Source: an uncultured Sphingobacteriaceae bacterium
Lineage (GTDB): Bacteria > Bacteroidota > Bacteroidia > Sphingobacteriales > Sphingobacteriaceae
Assembly (NCBI GenBank): GCA_946480915.1
Contig: CAMLLO010000002.1
Span: 124,001 to 188,000, forward strand
Direction: 5' to 3'
Length of the DNA: 64,000 bases
Both the position numbers and the translations under genes were made by a program. Below, one piece after another: positions 51,111 to 59,729 of this stretch (position 1 is the first letter of the stretch; every line of letters starts with the position of its first letter). The notes below the pieces were generated by a model. It was not told where the DNA came from. It saw nothing but the letters and a program-made list of their open reading frames with translations, and made no database searches.

Positions 51111-53723
51111 ATGAAGACGCAGTATACATACAAGCCATCTGAATATCCGAAGAGCATCGACTGTGTTATGACGAGCATTCTTATCGGCCTTTTGATATTG
51201 CTGTTAAATGCTGCCACTCCTACCCTTTCTTTCGCAAAAGAGGAACTTAACCCTCCCGACTATGACGAAATTTCTGTTTTCGTACAAGTTCCGAGAGTAG
51301 GCGGACAAGAAATTCCAGCAGTAATTAAAAACCAGGAGGCCTACCTCGCCATTACCGACCTTTTTAATTTCTTAAAATTAAAGAATAATCCTTCTCCCGA
51401 TCTGGACTCGATTTCAGGCTTTTTTTTAAATAGCGAGAACACCTATCTTATTGACAAGGATAACAACCGTATTGTTTACAAAAACAACCCGATTAGACTT
51501 AATCCGAATGATCTTATCCGCACAGAATCGAATTTATATCTGAAAGCTCATTATTTCGGCGAGGTATTTGGCTTGGTATGCACATTCAACTTTCGCGGAC
51601 TTTCAATCACTTTAAACACCAAAGATGAATTACCGGTAATTAAGGAACGAAAGATGGATCTGATGCGAAAAAATCTCAGTATCTTAAAAAGAGAAATAAA
51701 AGCAGATACTTCGATTGAACGGAGCCATTCACTTTTTAAGCTGGGAATGGCCGACTGGTCCGTCTTTTCAACGCAGCAAGAACAACGCATTCCCCTTACA
51801 AGACTTAATTTGGCTTTAGGTGGCACACTGGCTGGTGGCGAAACGAATGTAAACGTTAATTACTATAATAATCAGCCCTTCAATTTAAAGCAACAACAAT
51901 ATCTTTGGCGACTTGCTGATAACCAGCAGCCTTTGTTAAGACAAGTAATGGCAGGAAAAATTCCGGCTAATACGATTTCCTCTATCTACTCTCCAGTAGT
52001 TGGAGTACAATTAACCAACACGCCGACGACTTACCGGCGTTCGTTCGGCACCTACCGGATAAGCAATGTAACCGAGCCTGGATGGACCGTTGAACTTTAT
52101 GTAAATAATGTTTTAGTAGACTATGTTAAGGCAGATGCGTCGGGATTTTACAAATTTGATGTTCCATTAATTTATGGAAACACAGTGGTTAACCTACGAT
52201 TTTACGGGCCTTGGGGAGAAGAGCGAACGAGCGAGCAGAATATTAATGTACCCTTCAATTTTTTACCGGAAGAAGAATTCGAATATACCTTAACTGCAGG
52301 AGTTGTTGAGGACACCCTAAGCAGTAAGTTTTCACGTGCTGCGTTTAATTACGGAGTCGACAAGCGTTTTACTGTTGGCGGGGGAGTTGAATATCTCTCT
52401 TCTGTGGGATCCGCTCCTATACCGTTTGTAAACACATCTGTCAAAATACATAACAACCTGTTATTTACGGGGGAGCATAGTTACCGGGTACGCTCCAGGG
52501 GCGTTTTAACATATAGGACGCCATCAGAACTCCAGATCGAATTAAACTATATCTACTATGATAAGAATCAAAAGGCCATTAATATCAATTATCTGGAAGA
52601 AAAAAAATTGACTATGTCAATGCCTTTTCAAAGAAAAAACTTTTCTGCATTTTCCAGATTCACGTTAAACGAGGTTACGGTTCCCGGTTACAGATACACT
52701 ACTGCGAGTTTGCTATTTTCCGGTGTATATGCAGGAATAAGCACCAACTTTAGCAGCTATGCCGTTTTCACCAGACAGGCCCAGTCAACGACCATTTTCA
52801 GCACTTTAGCACAAACTTATCGTTTGCCACACAGTCTTCTTTTTACACCACAAATACAATATAATTATTCTCAGCACACCATTTCTTCAACCAGAGCGGA
52901 ACTCGAAAAACGCTTCACCAGACGAGCAGTATTTAATATCTTTTTCGACCGAAATTTTCTTACTTCTTCTCAATACGCAGGCTTTGGCCTTAGATATGAT
53001 TTTTCATTTGTCCGAACTGCTTTTACGATGCGTCAAGGCAAAAACTTCTCAAATATGACCCAGCAGGCAAATGGTAGTCTTGTTTATGATGGCAAAACAA
53101 AATATCTGGGATTTAACAACCGTAGCAGTATAGGAAGAGGAGGAATAATTATTCAGTCATTTCTTGACCTTAACATGAATGGTAAAAGGGATAATAATGA
53201 GCCCAAAGTGCCAGGACTTAAGATCAGAACAACAGGTGGGCGTGTACATAACAATATAAGGGATACTACAATTCAAATATTTGATCTCGAACCCTACGTT
53301 AAATATCTTGTTGAGATCGATCGAAACAGCTTCGAAAATATAGCATGGTATATTAAAAACGCGACTGTAAGTGTAGCGATTGACCCTAACCAGCTTAAAC
53401 TTGTTGAAATACCGGTTTCGATAGTTGGTGAGGTTTCGGGTATGGTAAACATAACCCGAAACAAAGAACTAAAAGGTCAGGGTCAGATTAATGTTCACAT
53501 TTACAAAAACGGGCAACTTGTCGCAAAAACACTTTCTGAGAGTGACGGCTATTTTAGCTACATGGGTTTAAAGCCAGGCTCATACACGGTTCAAATCGAC
53601 CCAATACAATTAAAAACCCTTAAGCTAAAGTCAACTCCCGAGGCGCTGCCAATTAACATTCTACCGACTATCGAGGGAGACTTAGCAAATGGACTCGGTT
53701 TTGTACTTTCCAGTTCTCCTTAA
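51111..53723 (+). CDS. Usher-like outer-membrane protein
   Basis: This 870-residue exported protein has a signal peptide either from the first Met or from Met20 (TSILIGLLILLLNAATPTLSFA). The N-terminal domain (about 50-170) is followed by a long beta-strand-rich region (about 225-670) compatible with a large barrel. An Ig-like plug-type segment is inserted at 325-370 (WTVELYVNNVLVDYV ... DASGFYKFDVPLIYGNTVV), as in PapC/FimD. The C-terminus has SdrD-like FLDLNMNGKRDNNEP (684-698) and a carboxypeptidase-regulatory-like fold (about 777-830, SGMVNI ... DGYFSYMGLKPGSYTVQI). Together with the adjacent chaperone and DUF4402 genes, this suggests a divergent usher. Other barrel proteins cannot be excluded. 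Confidence 0.65.
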   Translation: MKTQYTYKPSEYPKSIDCVMTSILIGLLILLLNAATPTLSFAKEELNPPDYDEISVFVQVPRVGGQEIPAVIKNQEAYLAITDLFNFLKLKNNPSPDLDSISGFFLNSENTYLIDKDNNRIVYKNNPIRLNPNDLIRTESNLYLKAHYFGEVFGLVCTFNFRGLSITLNTKDELPVIKERKMDLMRKNLSILKREIKADTSIERSHSLFKLGMADWSVFSTQQEQRIPLTRLNLALGGTLAGGETNVNVNYYNNQPFNLKQQQYLWRLADNQQPLLRQVMAGKIPANTISSIYSPVVGVQLTNTPTTYRRSFGTYRISNVTEPGWTVELYVNNVLVDYVKADASGFYKFDVPLIYGNTVVNLRFYGPWGEERTSEQNINVPFNFLPEEEFEYTLTAGVVEDTLSSKFSRAAFNYGVDKRFTVGGGVEYLSSVGSAPIPFVNTSVKIHNNLLFTGEHSYRVRSRGVLTYRTPSELQIELNYIYYDKNQKAININYLEEKKLTMSMPFQRKNFSAFSRFTLNEVTVPGYRYTTASLLFSGVYAGISTNFSSYAVFTRQAQSTTIFSTLAQTYRLPHSLLFTPQIQYNYSQHTISSTRAELEKRFTRRAVFNIFFDRNFLTSSQYAGFGLRYDFSFVRTAFTMRQGKNFSNMTQQANGSLVYDGKTKYLGFNNRSSIGRGGIIIQSFLDLNMNGKRDNNEPKVPGLKIRTTGGRVHNNIRDTTIQIFDLEPYVKYLVEIDRNSFENIAWYIKNATVSVAIDPNQLKLVEIPVSIVGEVSGMVNITRNKELKGQGQINVHIYKNGQLVAKTLSESDGYFSYMGLKPGSYTVQIDPIQLKTLKLKSTPEALPINILPTIEGDLANGLGFVLSSSP

Positions 53724-54088
53724 CCAGATTTTGAACTCAAAACCTCTGGTGTAAAAACCAAACTGTTAGCAGTCACAATCAAACTTATCGAGCTGATTCA
53801 ATAATATTGCAAAATTTTCGGGTTAGTAGAGCTTTATTTCTATTTCTCATCGATTAAATGCTACTTAAAAGCACAGGAGATAATGTGCTCCACACGTCCC
53901 ACTCAAAGAGCCCGCAAACTTAAAAAAAAGAGCTAACCCAATCATAGGCACGATTGTAGTACCAGAGTTTTCTCTAATGGCTGAGGAGAAGTATTATCTT
54001 CCTCGTATTTACAACAGGGCTGTATAAACTGAGCACGAAATTAAAATTTTGTATTCTGTAAAGAAATTTATTTAACTTTACTATTAAT
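53724..54088. other. 365-nt intergenic region before DUF4402 C
   Basis: The region between the usher gene and the third DUF4402 gene holds no supported open frame. A small hairpin (AGCACA / TGTGCT, 53870-53889) lacks a T-run. Its right end contains a promoter-like pair (54048-54080) for DUF4402 C. Confidence 0.45.
54048..54080 (+). promoter_or_regulatory. Bacteroidota-type promoter for DUF4402 C
   Basis: TTTG (54048-54051), 21 nt, then TAACTTTA (54073-54080), one mismatch from TAnnTTTG. The ATG follows 8 nt later, so DUF4402 C is probably transcribed separately from the usher operon. Confidence 0.45.
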
Positions 54089-54610
54089 ATGAAGCTCTCT
54101 CTCAATTTTTGCATTCTAAGTTCTCTGATTCTGGTAATCTCTGCCAGATCATTTGCACAGAGCTCTGCTTCGGCCTCTATTTCCGCAACGATTACCACTC
54201 CTATCTCTATTGAAAAAGTTCCGGGTAAAGATTTAAACTTCGGCAATATAGCAGCAAGTCAATCTGTTGGAATAATAATCCTAAATACTAGTGGTGTTCG
54301 TCGGGCACAAGGGGGAGCCACCCTCCCTACTACTGCAGGCACAATTACTCCCGCCGAGTTTGTAGTATCAGGAGAAGGTTCCTACTCATTCTCTATAACT
54401 TTACCAGCATCTCAGGTTACCATGGTAAATTCTACAAATAATGAAACGATGATAGTTAATGGGTTTACAAGTTCTCCAGAAACTACTGGTACCCTTTCCG
54501 CAGGGAAGCTAACGCTCAAAATAGGTGCTACTTTAAATGTAAACCCTAACCAATCTCCGGGTGTATACTCATCTATTGCTCCGTTTGCCGTTACAGTCAA
54601 TTATAATTAA
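54089..54610 (+). CDS. DUF4402 secreted protein C (putative fibre subunit)
   Basis: This 173-residue protein is the same length as DUF4402 A and closely related in layout. It has a signal peptide (about 1-23, ending SFAQ), ISATITTPISIEKVPGKDLNFGNIAAS, a GGATLPTTAGTITPAEFVVSGEG segment, and the identical C-terminal VTVNYN. The conserved GFTSSPETTGTLSAG is also shared with A (TFTSSPSLTGTLSAG). It was probably made by gene duplication and may be an alternative or accessory subunit. Confidence 0.85.
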   Translation: MKLSLNFCILSSLILVISARSFAQSSASASISATITTPISIEKVPGKDLNFGNIAASQSVGIIILNTSGVRRAQGGATLPTTAGTITPAEFVVSGEGSYSFSITLPASQVTMVNSTNNETMIVNGFTSSPETTGTLSAGKLTLKIGATLNVNPNQSPGVYSSIAPFAVTVNYN

Positions 54611-54692
54611 ATAAGACTGATTATTTGGTCTCAATTGCGTTGACTACAATCCTTGGGAGAAACTTGATTGGAAATTGGCTAAAACAACCACT

Positions 54693-55412
54693 TTACACGT
54701 CAAACTTGTCCAGCAACTTCAACAATGTTGCAAAATCTTTCGGATAGGGCGCTGATACCGTAATTTCATCCTCCTCATTGATTTTAAATGTCACCTCTTT
54801 TGCATGCAAAGCAAAGCGTTTCATAATTGGAAGTTCTTCCTGGTCTTTCCCTAAGCGGTAACCTCGCTTGATTCCAGAAAGAAGTACCGGTTGCCCGCCA
54901 TACATGTCATCTCCTGCAATAGCAGCCCTCTGAGACGCCAAATGGATGCGAATCTGATGCATCCGGCCAGTTATTGGCTGGCATTCAATAAGTGTATAAT
55001 GTTTATAAAATTTAATAGAATTAAAAATGGTTTCTGCGGCCTTGCCTTCCTGGCGACTTATCGCAACATTTTTATTTCCAAGGTTAAGTATGGGAAGATT
55101 GACATCTAGATTGTTAAACTGATGTGTGCCGTTAACAACCGCATGGTACACTTTTTTAACTTTGCGCCGCTCAAACTGCATTGATACCAGACGATAAGCC
55201 GCCGGATTTTTAGCGATAATCAAACAGCCCGAGGTTTCTTTATCCAGGCGATGACAAACCTGGGCGTCTGGAGTGTATTGCCGGGCAAGGCGCAGCATAC
55301 TCATTTCTCCTCCTTCCCTTTCATCTAAAGAACTGATAAAAGGTGGCTTATTTACTACGATGATATCGTCGTTTTCGAATAGAATGGATTCTTTAAAATT
55401 TGGAAATTTCAC
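54693..55412 (-). CDS. RluA-family pseudouridine synthase
   Basis: This 239-residue protein has the RluA catalytic Asp in CHRLDKETSGCLIIAKN, plus GRMHQIRIHLA and LHAKEVTF. It lacks an N-terminal S4 domain and is shorter than RluC/RluD, so it resembles the RluA/TruC branch modifying rRNA or tRNA uridines. It lies downstream of DUF4402 C in opposite orientation and is unrelated to it. Confidence 0.92.
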   Translation of the reverse strand: MKFPNFKESILFENDDIIVVNKPPFISSLDEREGGEMSMLRLARQYTPDAQVCHRLDKETSGCLIIAKNPAAYRLVSMQFERRKVKKVYHAVVNGTHQFNNLDVNLPILNLGNKNVAISRQEGKAAETIFNSIKFYKHYTLIECQPITGRMHQIRIHLASQRAAIAGDDMYGGQPVLLSGIKRGYRLGKDQEELPIMKRFALHAKEVTFKINEEDEITVSAPYPKDFATLLKLLDKFDV

Positions 55413-55446
55413 AGGTCAAAAGTACAGAAAAAACCCGTTTCTATTT

Positions 55447-56148
55447 CTAATCCCTAACTTGTATACCATCAAACTTATACCCCACACCCTTTACCGTGCT
55501 TATATAATCCTCGCCAAGTTTTTCACGAAGTTTACGAATATGAACATCGATAGTTCTATTCGTTACTACGACAGAATCTTCCCAAATGCTCTTCAGTATC
55601 ACCTCCCGCGTATACACTTTGCCCGGTTTTGAAGCAAGAAGATATAAAAGTTCGAATTCTTTCTTTGCCAATACTATTTTCTCACCATTGCGATACACCA
55701 GATATGTTTCTCTGTCAATGGTTAAGTCGGCTATTTCAAGCTTATTTTCAACAGGCTCATCTGCCTGACTGTTTCTTCTTAATATTGCATTTATGCGGCT
55801 CACAAGAGCTCTGGGTTTTATAGGTTTAGCGATATAATCATCGGCGCCTACATTAAATCCCGCGATTTCGGAGTATTCTTCGCTTCTGGCAGTGAGAAAT
55901 ACCATAAATGTATTTTTAAATTCATTCATGGTTCTTAAAATGCGACAAGCTTCAATACCATCCATCTTAGGCATCATAATGTCGAGGATGATTAAATCAG
56001 GATGAGAGCGTTTGGCCTCGCTCACCCCTTCCTGCCCATTTGAAGCAGTAAAAACCTGGTAACCTTCTTTTTTTAGATTGTATTCAATCAGTTCCCTGAT
56101 ATCAGGTTCGTCATCTACAACTAGGATCTTTTGTTTTGTTGAACTCAT
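55447..56148 (-). CDS. OmpR/PhoB-type response regulator
   Basis: This 233-residue protein has a receiver domain (VVDDEPDIREL, phospho-acceptor Asp in LIILDIMMPKMDG, Lys in DYIAKPIKP) and a C-terminal winged helix (VLAKKEFELLYLLASKPGKVYTREVIL, TIDVHIRKLREKLG). It would bind promoter DNA as a dimer. The length and sequence fit PhoB-like regulators of Bacteroidota. No kinase gene is adjacent. Confidence 0.94.
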   Translation of the reverse strand: MSSTKQKILVVDDEPDIRELIEYNLKKEGYQVFTASNGQEGVSEAKRSHPDLIILDIMMPKMDGIEACRILRTMNEFKNTFMVFLTARSEEYSEIAGFNVGADDYIAKPIKPRALVSRINAILRRNSQADEPVENKLEIADLTIDRETYLVYRNGEKIVLAKKEFELLYLLASKPGKVYTREVILKSIWEDSVVVTNRTIDVHIRKLREKLGEDYISTVKGVGYKFDGIQVRD

Positions 56149-56250
56149 GGTTGTTATTTACCACTAAAGTATAACGCCAAAAGCATGAAATAGTTAAGGC
56201 TATATTAAATTATTGTTAACAATATACCTTTTGTTAACAAAATAACTACT

Positions 56251-57348
56251 TTACTTCAAGGTTTTAGTTAAGAAAACTTCAAGTTCGGCTCCTCTAAGGT
56301 TCTTAGCTAAGATTTTACCTTCTTTATCTAGAAGAAAAGAAGCTGGAATACCTTCAATACCATACTGCTTCACAACTTCGCTGTCCCATTGTTTAAGTTC
56401 AGAAACATGATTCCAGCTAAGATTATCTGTCTTAATTGCTTTTAACCATAAATCTCTGTTATTATCCAATGAAACACCAAGAATAGTAAAATTTCTATCC
56501 TTAAATGCATTGTACTGCTTTACAATATTCGGATTTTCCTCCCGACAAGGAGCACACCAAGACGCCCAAAAGTCTAATAACACATATTTACCTCTAAAAT
56601 CTGACAGCTTTAGTTGTTTACCATCATTTGAGGCCATTTGAAAGTCAGGAGCGGTTTGTCCAACTGCAAGTGATTTCAATTTATCCATTTTGGCTAAAAA
56701 GCTTTGAACTGCAGCAGTATTGGGAAACTTGCCTTTAATATCTTCTGAATACTTTATAAGCTGGGACTCATATTTAGTCTGATCAAGCGAACTCATAGCA
56801 TAAAATCCGGCCAGATTGTCTTTGTTTTTTTCACTAAAAACAATGGTCTCTTTAGCAAAAGCATCCATATTTTGTTCAAAACGCGGAATCAAAACAGCTT
56901 CGATTGAATCTTTAGCCGCTGGATTTTGGCTCACTTTCGTCTGATATTCTTGCTGAATATCCATATAGATCTTACTATACCTGGCGCTGATCTTATTAAA
57001 ATCTTTTAGTTTTTCAGAATCAACCGAACCTGTTAACTCATATTCCCCTGCCTCGTTTGAATAATCGGCTGTGAACTCAATCTCATCTCCATTTTTCGCA
57101 ATAAGAGGATACGTTTTTTGCCCTGCTGATAGGTAATAAAAATCATTTTCCGGAGAAATAAAACTAAATTTAAATTCACCTTTATCATTTAGAATAGCTG
57201 AATCAACGAGTTTATCGCCTTTGTAAATTGCTATACTTTTCAGCCCTGCCGCATTCTCAAATTTACCGCTCAGGGTAACCTCATCGCTATTTTTACAAGC
57301 TGCTAAAACTGCGATTAACAGCATCAGCATTCCAATTATTTTCTTCAC
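56251..57348 (-). CDS. TlpA-like thioredoxin lipoprotein with DUF4369 domain
   Basis: This 365-residue lipoprotein (lipobox LAAC, Cys18) has an N-terminal beta DUF4369 domain (about 25-125), a helical linker, and a C-terminal thioredoxin-fold domain with the redox pair in WASWCAPCREE. Such proteins reduce periplasmic disulfides or act in cytochrome maturation and metal handling. Its ATG overlaps the gatB stop by 4 nt (ATGA), so it is co-translated with gatB, an arrangement that is functionally unexplained. Confidence 0.9.
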   Translation of the reverse strand: MKKIIGMLMLLIAVLAACKNSDEVTLSGKFENAAGLKSIAIYKGDKLVDSAILNDKGEFKFSFISPENDFYYLSAGQKTYPLIAKNGDEIEFTADYSNEAGEYELTGSVDSEKLKDFNKISARYSKIYMDIQQEYQTKVSQNPAAKDSIEAVLIPRFEQNMDAFAKETIVFSEKNKDNLAGFYAMSSLDQTKYESQLIKYSEDIKGKFPNTAAVQSFLAKMDKLKSLAVGQTAPDFQMASNDGKQLKLSDFRGKYVLLDFWASWCAPCREENPNIVKQYNAFKDRNFTILGVSLDNNRDLWLKAIKTDNLSWNHVSELKQWDSEVVKQYGIEGIPASFLLDKEGKILAKNLRGAELEVFLTKTLK

Positions 57349-58826
57349 TTCAATGAGTCTAATTTCTCAACAACCAATTTATTTGCGGTTTTAGGATCTA
57401 TTTTTCCTTTGGATAATTTCATTACTTCACCCATAAATAATCCCAGAACTCCTTTTTTGCCCTTATTGTACTCGGTAACTTTATCAGGATACATAGAAAT
57501 TGCCTGATCTATGTATTGCATCAGCTCGTCACCGCCAGTGTCGATAAGAAGATTCAACTCCTGTACCATATCAAGAACATCCATTCTGGGATTCTTAATC
57601 AATTCGGGAAACAACTGCTGAGTAGCCGCCGTATTATTTATTTTCTTATCATCAACTAACGAAATTATTGTGGCAACAGATTCCGCCGGAATTTGTTCCA
57701 AAAGTTTCCCTTTGGGATTCTCGTTTAAATAAGACTGGATCGGACCGCTAACCCAGTTGGCAGCCGACTTGTAATTATCTGTAAACTTTACTACTTCCTG
57801 AAAATAATCGGACACCGATCTATCAGATGTAAGCAAATAAGCATCATAATCAGACAATCCAAAACTTTCTGTATATCGTTTAACCCTTTGTTCCGGAAGC
57901 TCCGGAAGGTCGCTCTTAATTTTATCGACAAATTCTTCGCTTAGCACCAAAGGAGGCAAGTCTGGCTCAGGGAAATAACGGTAGTCATAGGCCATTTCCT
58001 TAGAACGCAAAACGGATGTTACTCCACTTGCTGCGTCAAAATTCAACGTATTTTGATCAATTTTCCCGCCATTCTCAATTACTTCTATCTGTCTGCGAAA
58101 TTCGTAATTCACTGCCCGCTGAAGATTTCGGATAGAGTTAAGATTTTTCACTTCGCATCTTGATCCATATTCAGTTGCTCCCTTTAACCGAACAGAAATG
58201 TTGGCATCACAACGTAAACTGCCTTCTTCCATATTCCCATCACAAATTTCAAGATACCGAACAAGCTTTCTGATTTCGCTCAAATAAGCCGCAGCTTCTT
58301 CTGCCGACCTTAAATCTGGTTCAGACACTATTTCCACGAGAGGTACACCAGCGCGGTTTAAATCGATTAAAGAACACTTGTCATCTTTGTCATGAATACT
58401 CTTACCCGCATCTTCTTCCATATGGATACGATTTAAACGGATATTTTTTTTCGGCTGATCTTTTACGCTAATAGAAACAAAGCCCTGCTGACAAATGGGC
58501 AAATGATCCTGGGTGATTTGATACCCTTTCGGAAGATCAGCATAAAAATAATTTTTACGATCGAACCTATTTACTTTATTAATGGTGCAATTGGTTGCCA
58601 AACCCATTTTCACTGCAAAGGATACGACTTTTTTATTCAGCTTAGGCAAAGAGCCGGGTAAGCCTAAAGAAACAATACTTGTATGATGATTTGGCTCAGC
58701 GCCAAATGATGCAGGATCTGAGGAAAAAATCTTTGTATTCGTTGACAGCTGGGCATGTATTTCCAAACCGACAACCAGTTCATATTTATCAAGCACCTCT
58801 GGGGTAAGTTTTTGTTCCGTTTTCAT
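57345..58826 (-). CDS. gatB: Aspartyl/glutamyl-tRNA(Asn/Gln) amidotransferase subunit B
   Basis: This 493-residue protein has the GatB signatures: YELVVGLEIHAQLST, SLGLPGSLPKLN, the kinase-like domain with EDAGKSIHDK and RAGVPLVEIVSEPDL, CDANISVR, and the C-terminal YqeY-like domain (VLGLFMGEVMKLSKGK). It phosphorylates and then amidates Glu-tRNA-Gln or Asp-tRNA-Asn. gatA and gatC are not in the window. Confidence 0.97.
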   Translation of the reverse strand: MKTEQKLTPEVLDKYELVVGLEIHAQLSTNTKIFSSDPASFGAEPNHHTSIVSLGLPGSLPKLNKKVVSFAVKMGLATNCTINKVNRFDRKNYFYADLPKGYQITQDHLPICQQGFVSISVKDQPKKNIRLNRIHMEEDAGKSIHDKDDKCSLIDLNRAGVPLVEIVSEPDLRSAEEAAAYLSEIRKLVRYLEICDGNMEEGSLRCDANISVRLKGATEYGSRCEVKNLNSIRNLQRAVNYEFRRQIEVIENGGKIDQNTLNFDAASGVTSVLRSKEMAYDYRYFPEPDLPPLVLSEEFVDKIKSDLPELPEQRVKRYTESFGLSDYDAYLLTSDRSVSDYFQEVVKFTDNYKSAANWVSGPIQSYLNENPKGKLLEQIPAESVATIISLVDDKKINNTAATQQLFPELIKNPRMDVLDMVQELNLLIDTGGDELMQYIDQAISMYPDKVTEYNKGKKGVLGLFMGEVMKLSKGKIDPKTANKLVVEKLDSLK

Positions 58827-58913
58827 TTTATTGTAAGGGAGCCAAATATACTATTTCTGTTTAATGATACAGATTCGGTCGGGAATGAAAGTCAATCAAT
58901 ATTTAACTAGAGC

Positions 58914-59729
58914 TTATTGATTGACTGCTTGTCGTATTCTGATGAGCTTCTCTAATAAGTTCTCGAGTAAAGACAGGTGCAACATATTCGCTCCATCTGA
59001 CTTTGCATGCTCTGGTTCCGGATGGGTTTCAATAAACAAACCATCGGCTCCAACCGCAATTGCAGCTTTCGCAATAGTTTCAATCAAGGTAGGTTTGCCT
59101 CCAGTTACTCCCGAAGTTTGATTTGGCTGTTGCAATGAGTGGGTACAATCCATCACGACAGGCACTCCGAACGATCTCATCTCCGGAATCCCGCGAAAAT
59201 CAACGATAAGATCCTGATAACCGAAAGTATTTCCACGATCGGTTAAAATAACTTTATCATTACCGCTGTCCCGCACCTTATCTACAGCAAATTTCATGGA
59301 CCCTGCAGACAGGAACTGTCCTTTTTTGATATTTACAACCTTTCCGGTTTTAGCTGCAGCAACCAGCAGATCAGTTTGGCGACATAGAAATGCCGGGATC
59401 TGCAATACATCAACGTATTGAGCCGCCATTTCTGCTTCCTCTGCAGCATGAATATCCGTTACGGTTGGAATGCCAAATTCTCTGTTTATCCTGGCAAGAA
59501 TTTTCAATGCGTTTTCATCACCAATCCCTGTAAAAGAATCAATTCTTGAGCGATTTGCTTTTCTGTACGACCCTTTAAATATGTAGGGGATCTGAAGTTT
59601 ATCTGTAATCTGAACAACCTTTTCAGCAATGCGCATCGCCATATCTTCGCCTTCAATGGCGCAAGGGCCTGCCATCAAAAAGAAATTGTCAGATTCAGAA
59701 TATTTAATTTGAGAAAGATTATTGATCAT
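58914..59729 (-). CDS. kdsA: 3-deoxy-8-phosphooctulonate (Kdo-8-P) synthase
   Basis: This 271-residue (beta/alpha)8 enzyme has the KdsA motifs AGPCAIEGEDMAMRIAE, GSYRKANRSRIDSF, DIHAAEEAEMA, IPAFLCRQTDLL, and the late FIETHPEPEHAKSDG. It condenses arabinose-5-phosphate and phosphoenolpyruvate to Kdo-8-phosphate for lipopolysaccharide. Its start overlaps the recQ stop by 1 nt. kdsD, supplying arabinose-5-phosphate, starts divergently beyond recQ. Confidence 0.97.
   Translation of the reverse strand: MINNLSQIKYSESDNFFLMAGPCAIEGEDMAMRIAEKVVQITDKLQIPYIFKGSYRKANRSRIDSFTGIGDENALKILARINREFGIPTVTDIHAAEEAEMAAQYVDVLQIPAFLCRQTDLLVAAAKTGKVVNIKKGQFLSAGSMKFAVDKVRDSGNDKVILTDRGNTFGYQDLIVDFRGIPEMRSFGVPVVMDCTHSLQQPNQTSGVTGGKPTLIETIAKAAIAVGADGLFIETHPEPEHAKSDGANMLHLSLLENLLEKLIRIRQAVNQ

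Noticed and set aside
51111..53723. TonB-dependent receptor (SusC-like) for the 870-residue barrel
   Set aside because: No TonB box, no typical plug motifs and no SusD partner; the chaperone and DUF4402 neighbours favour an usher-like role.
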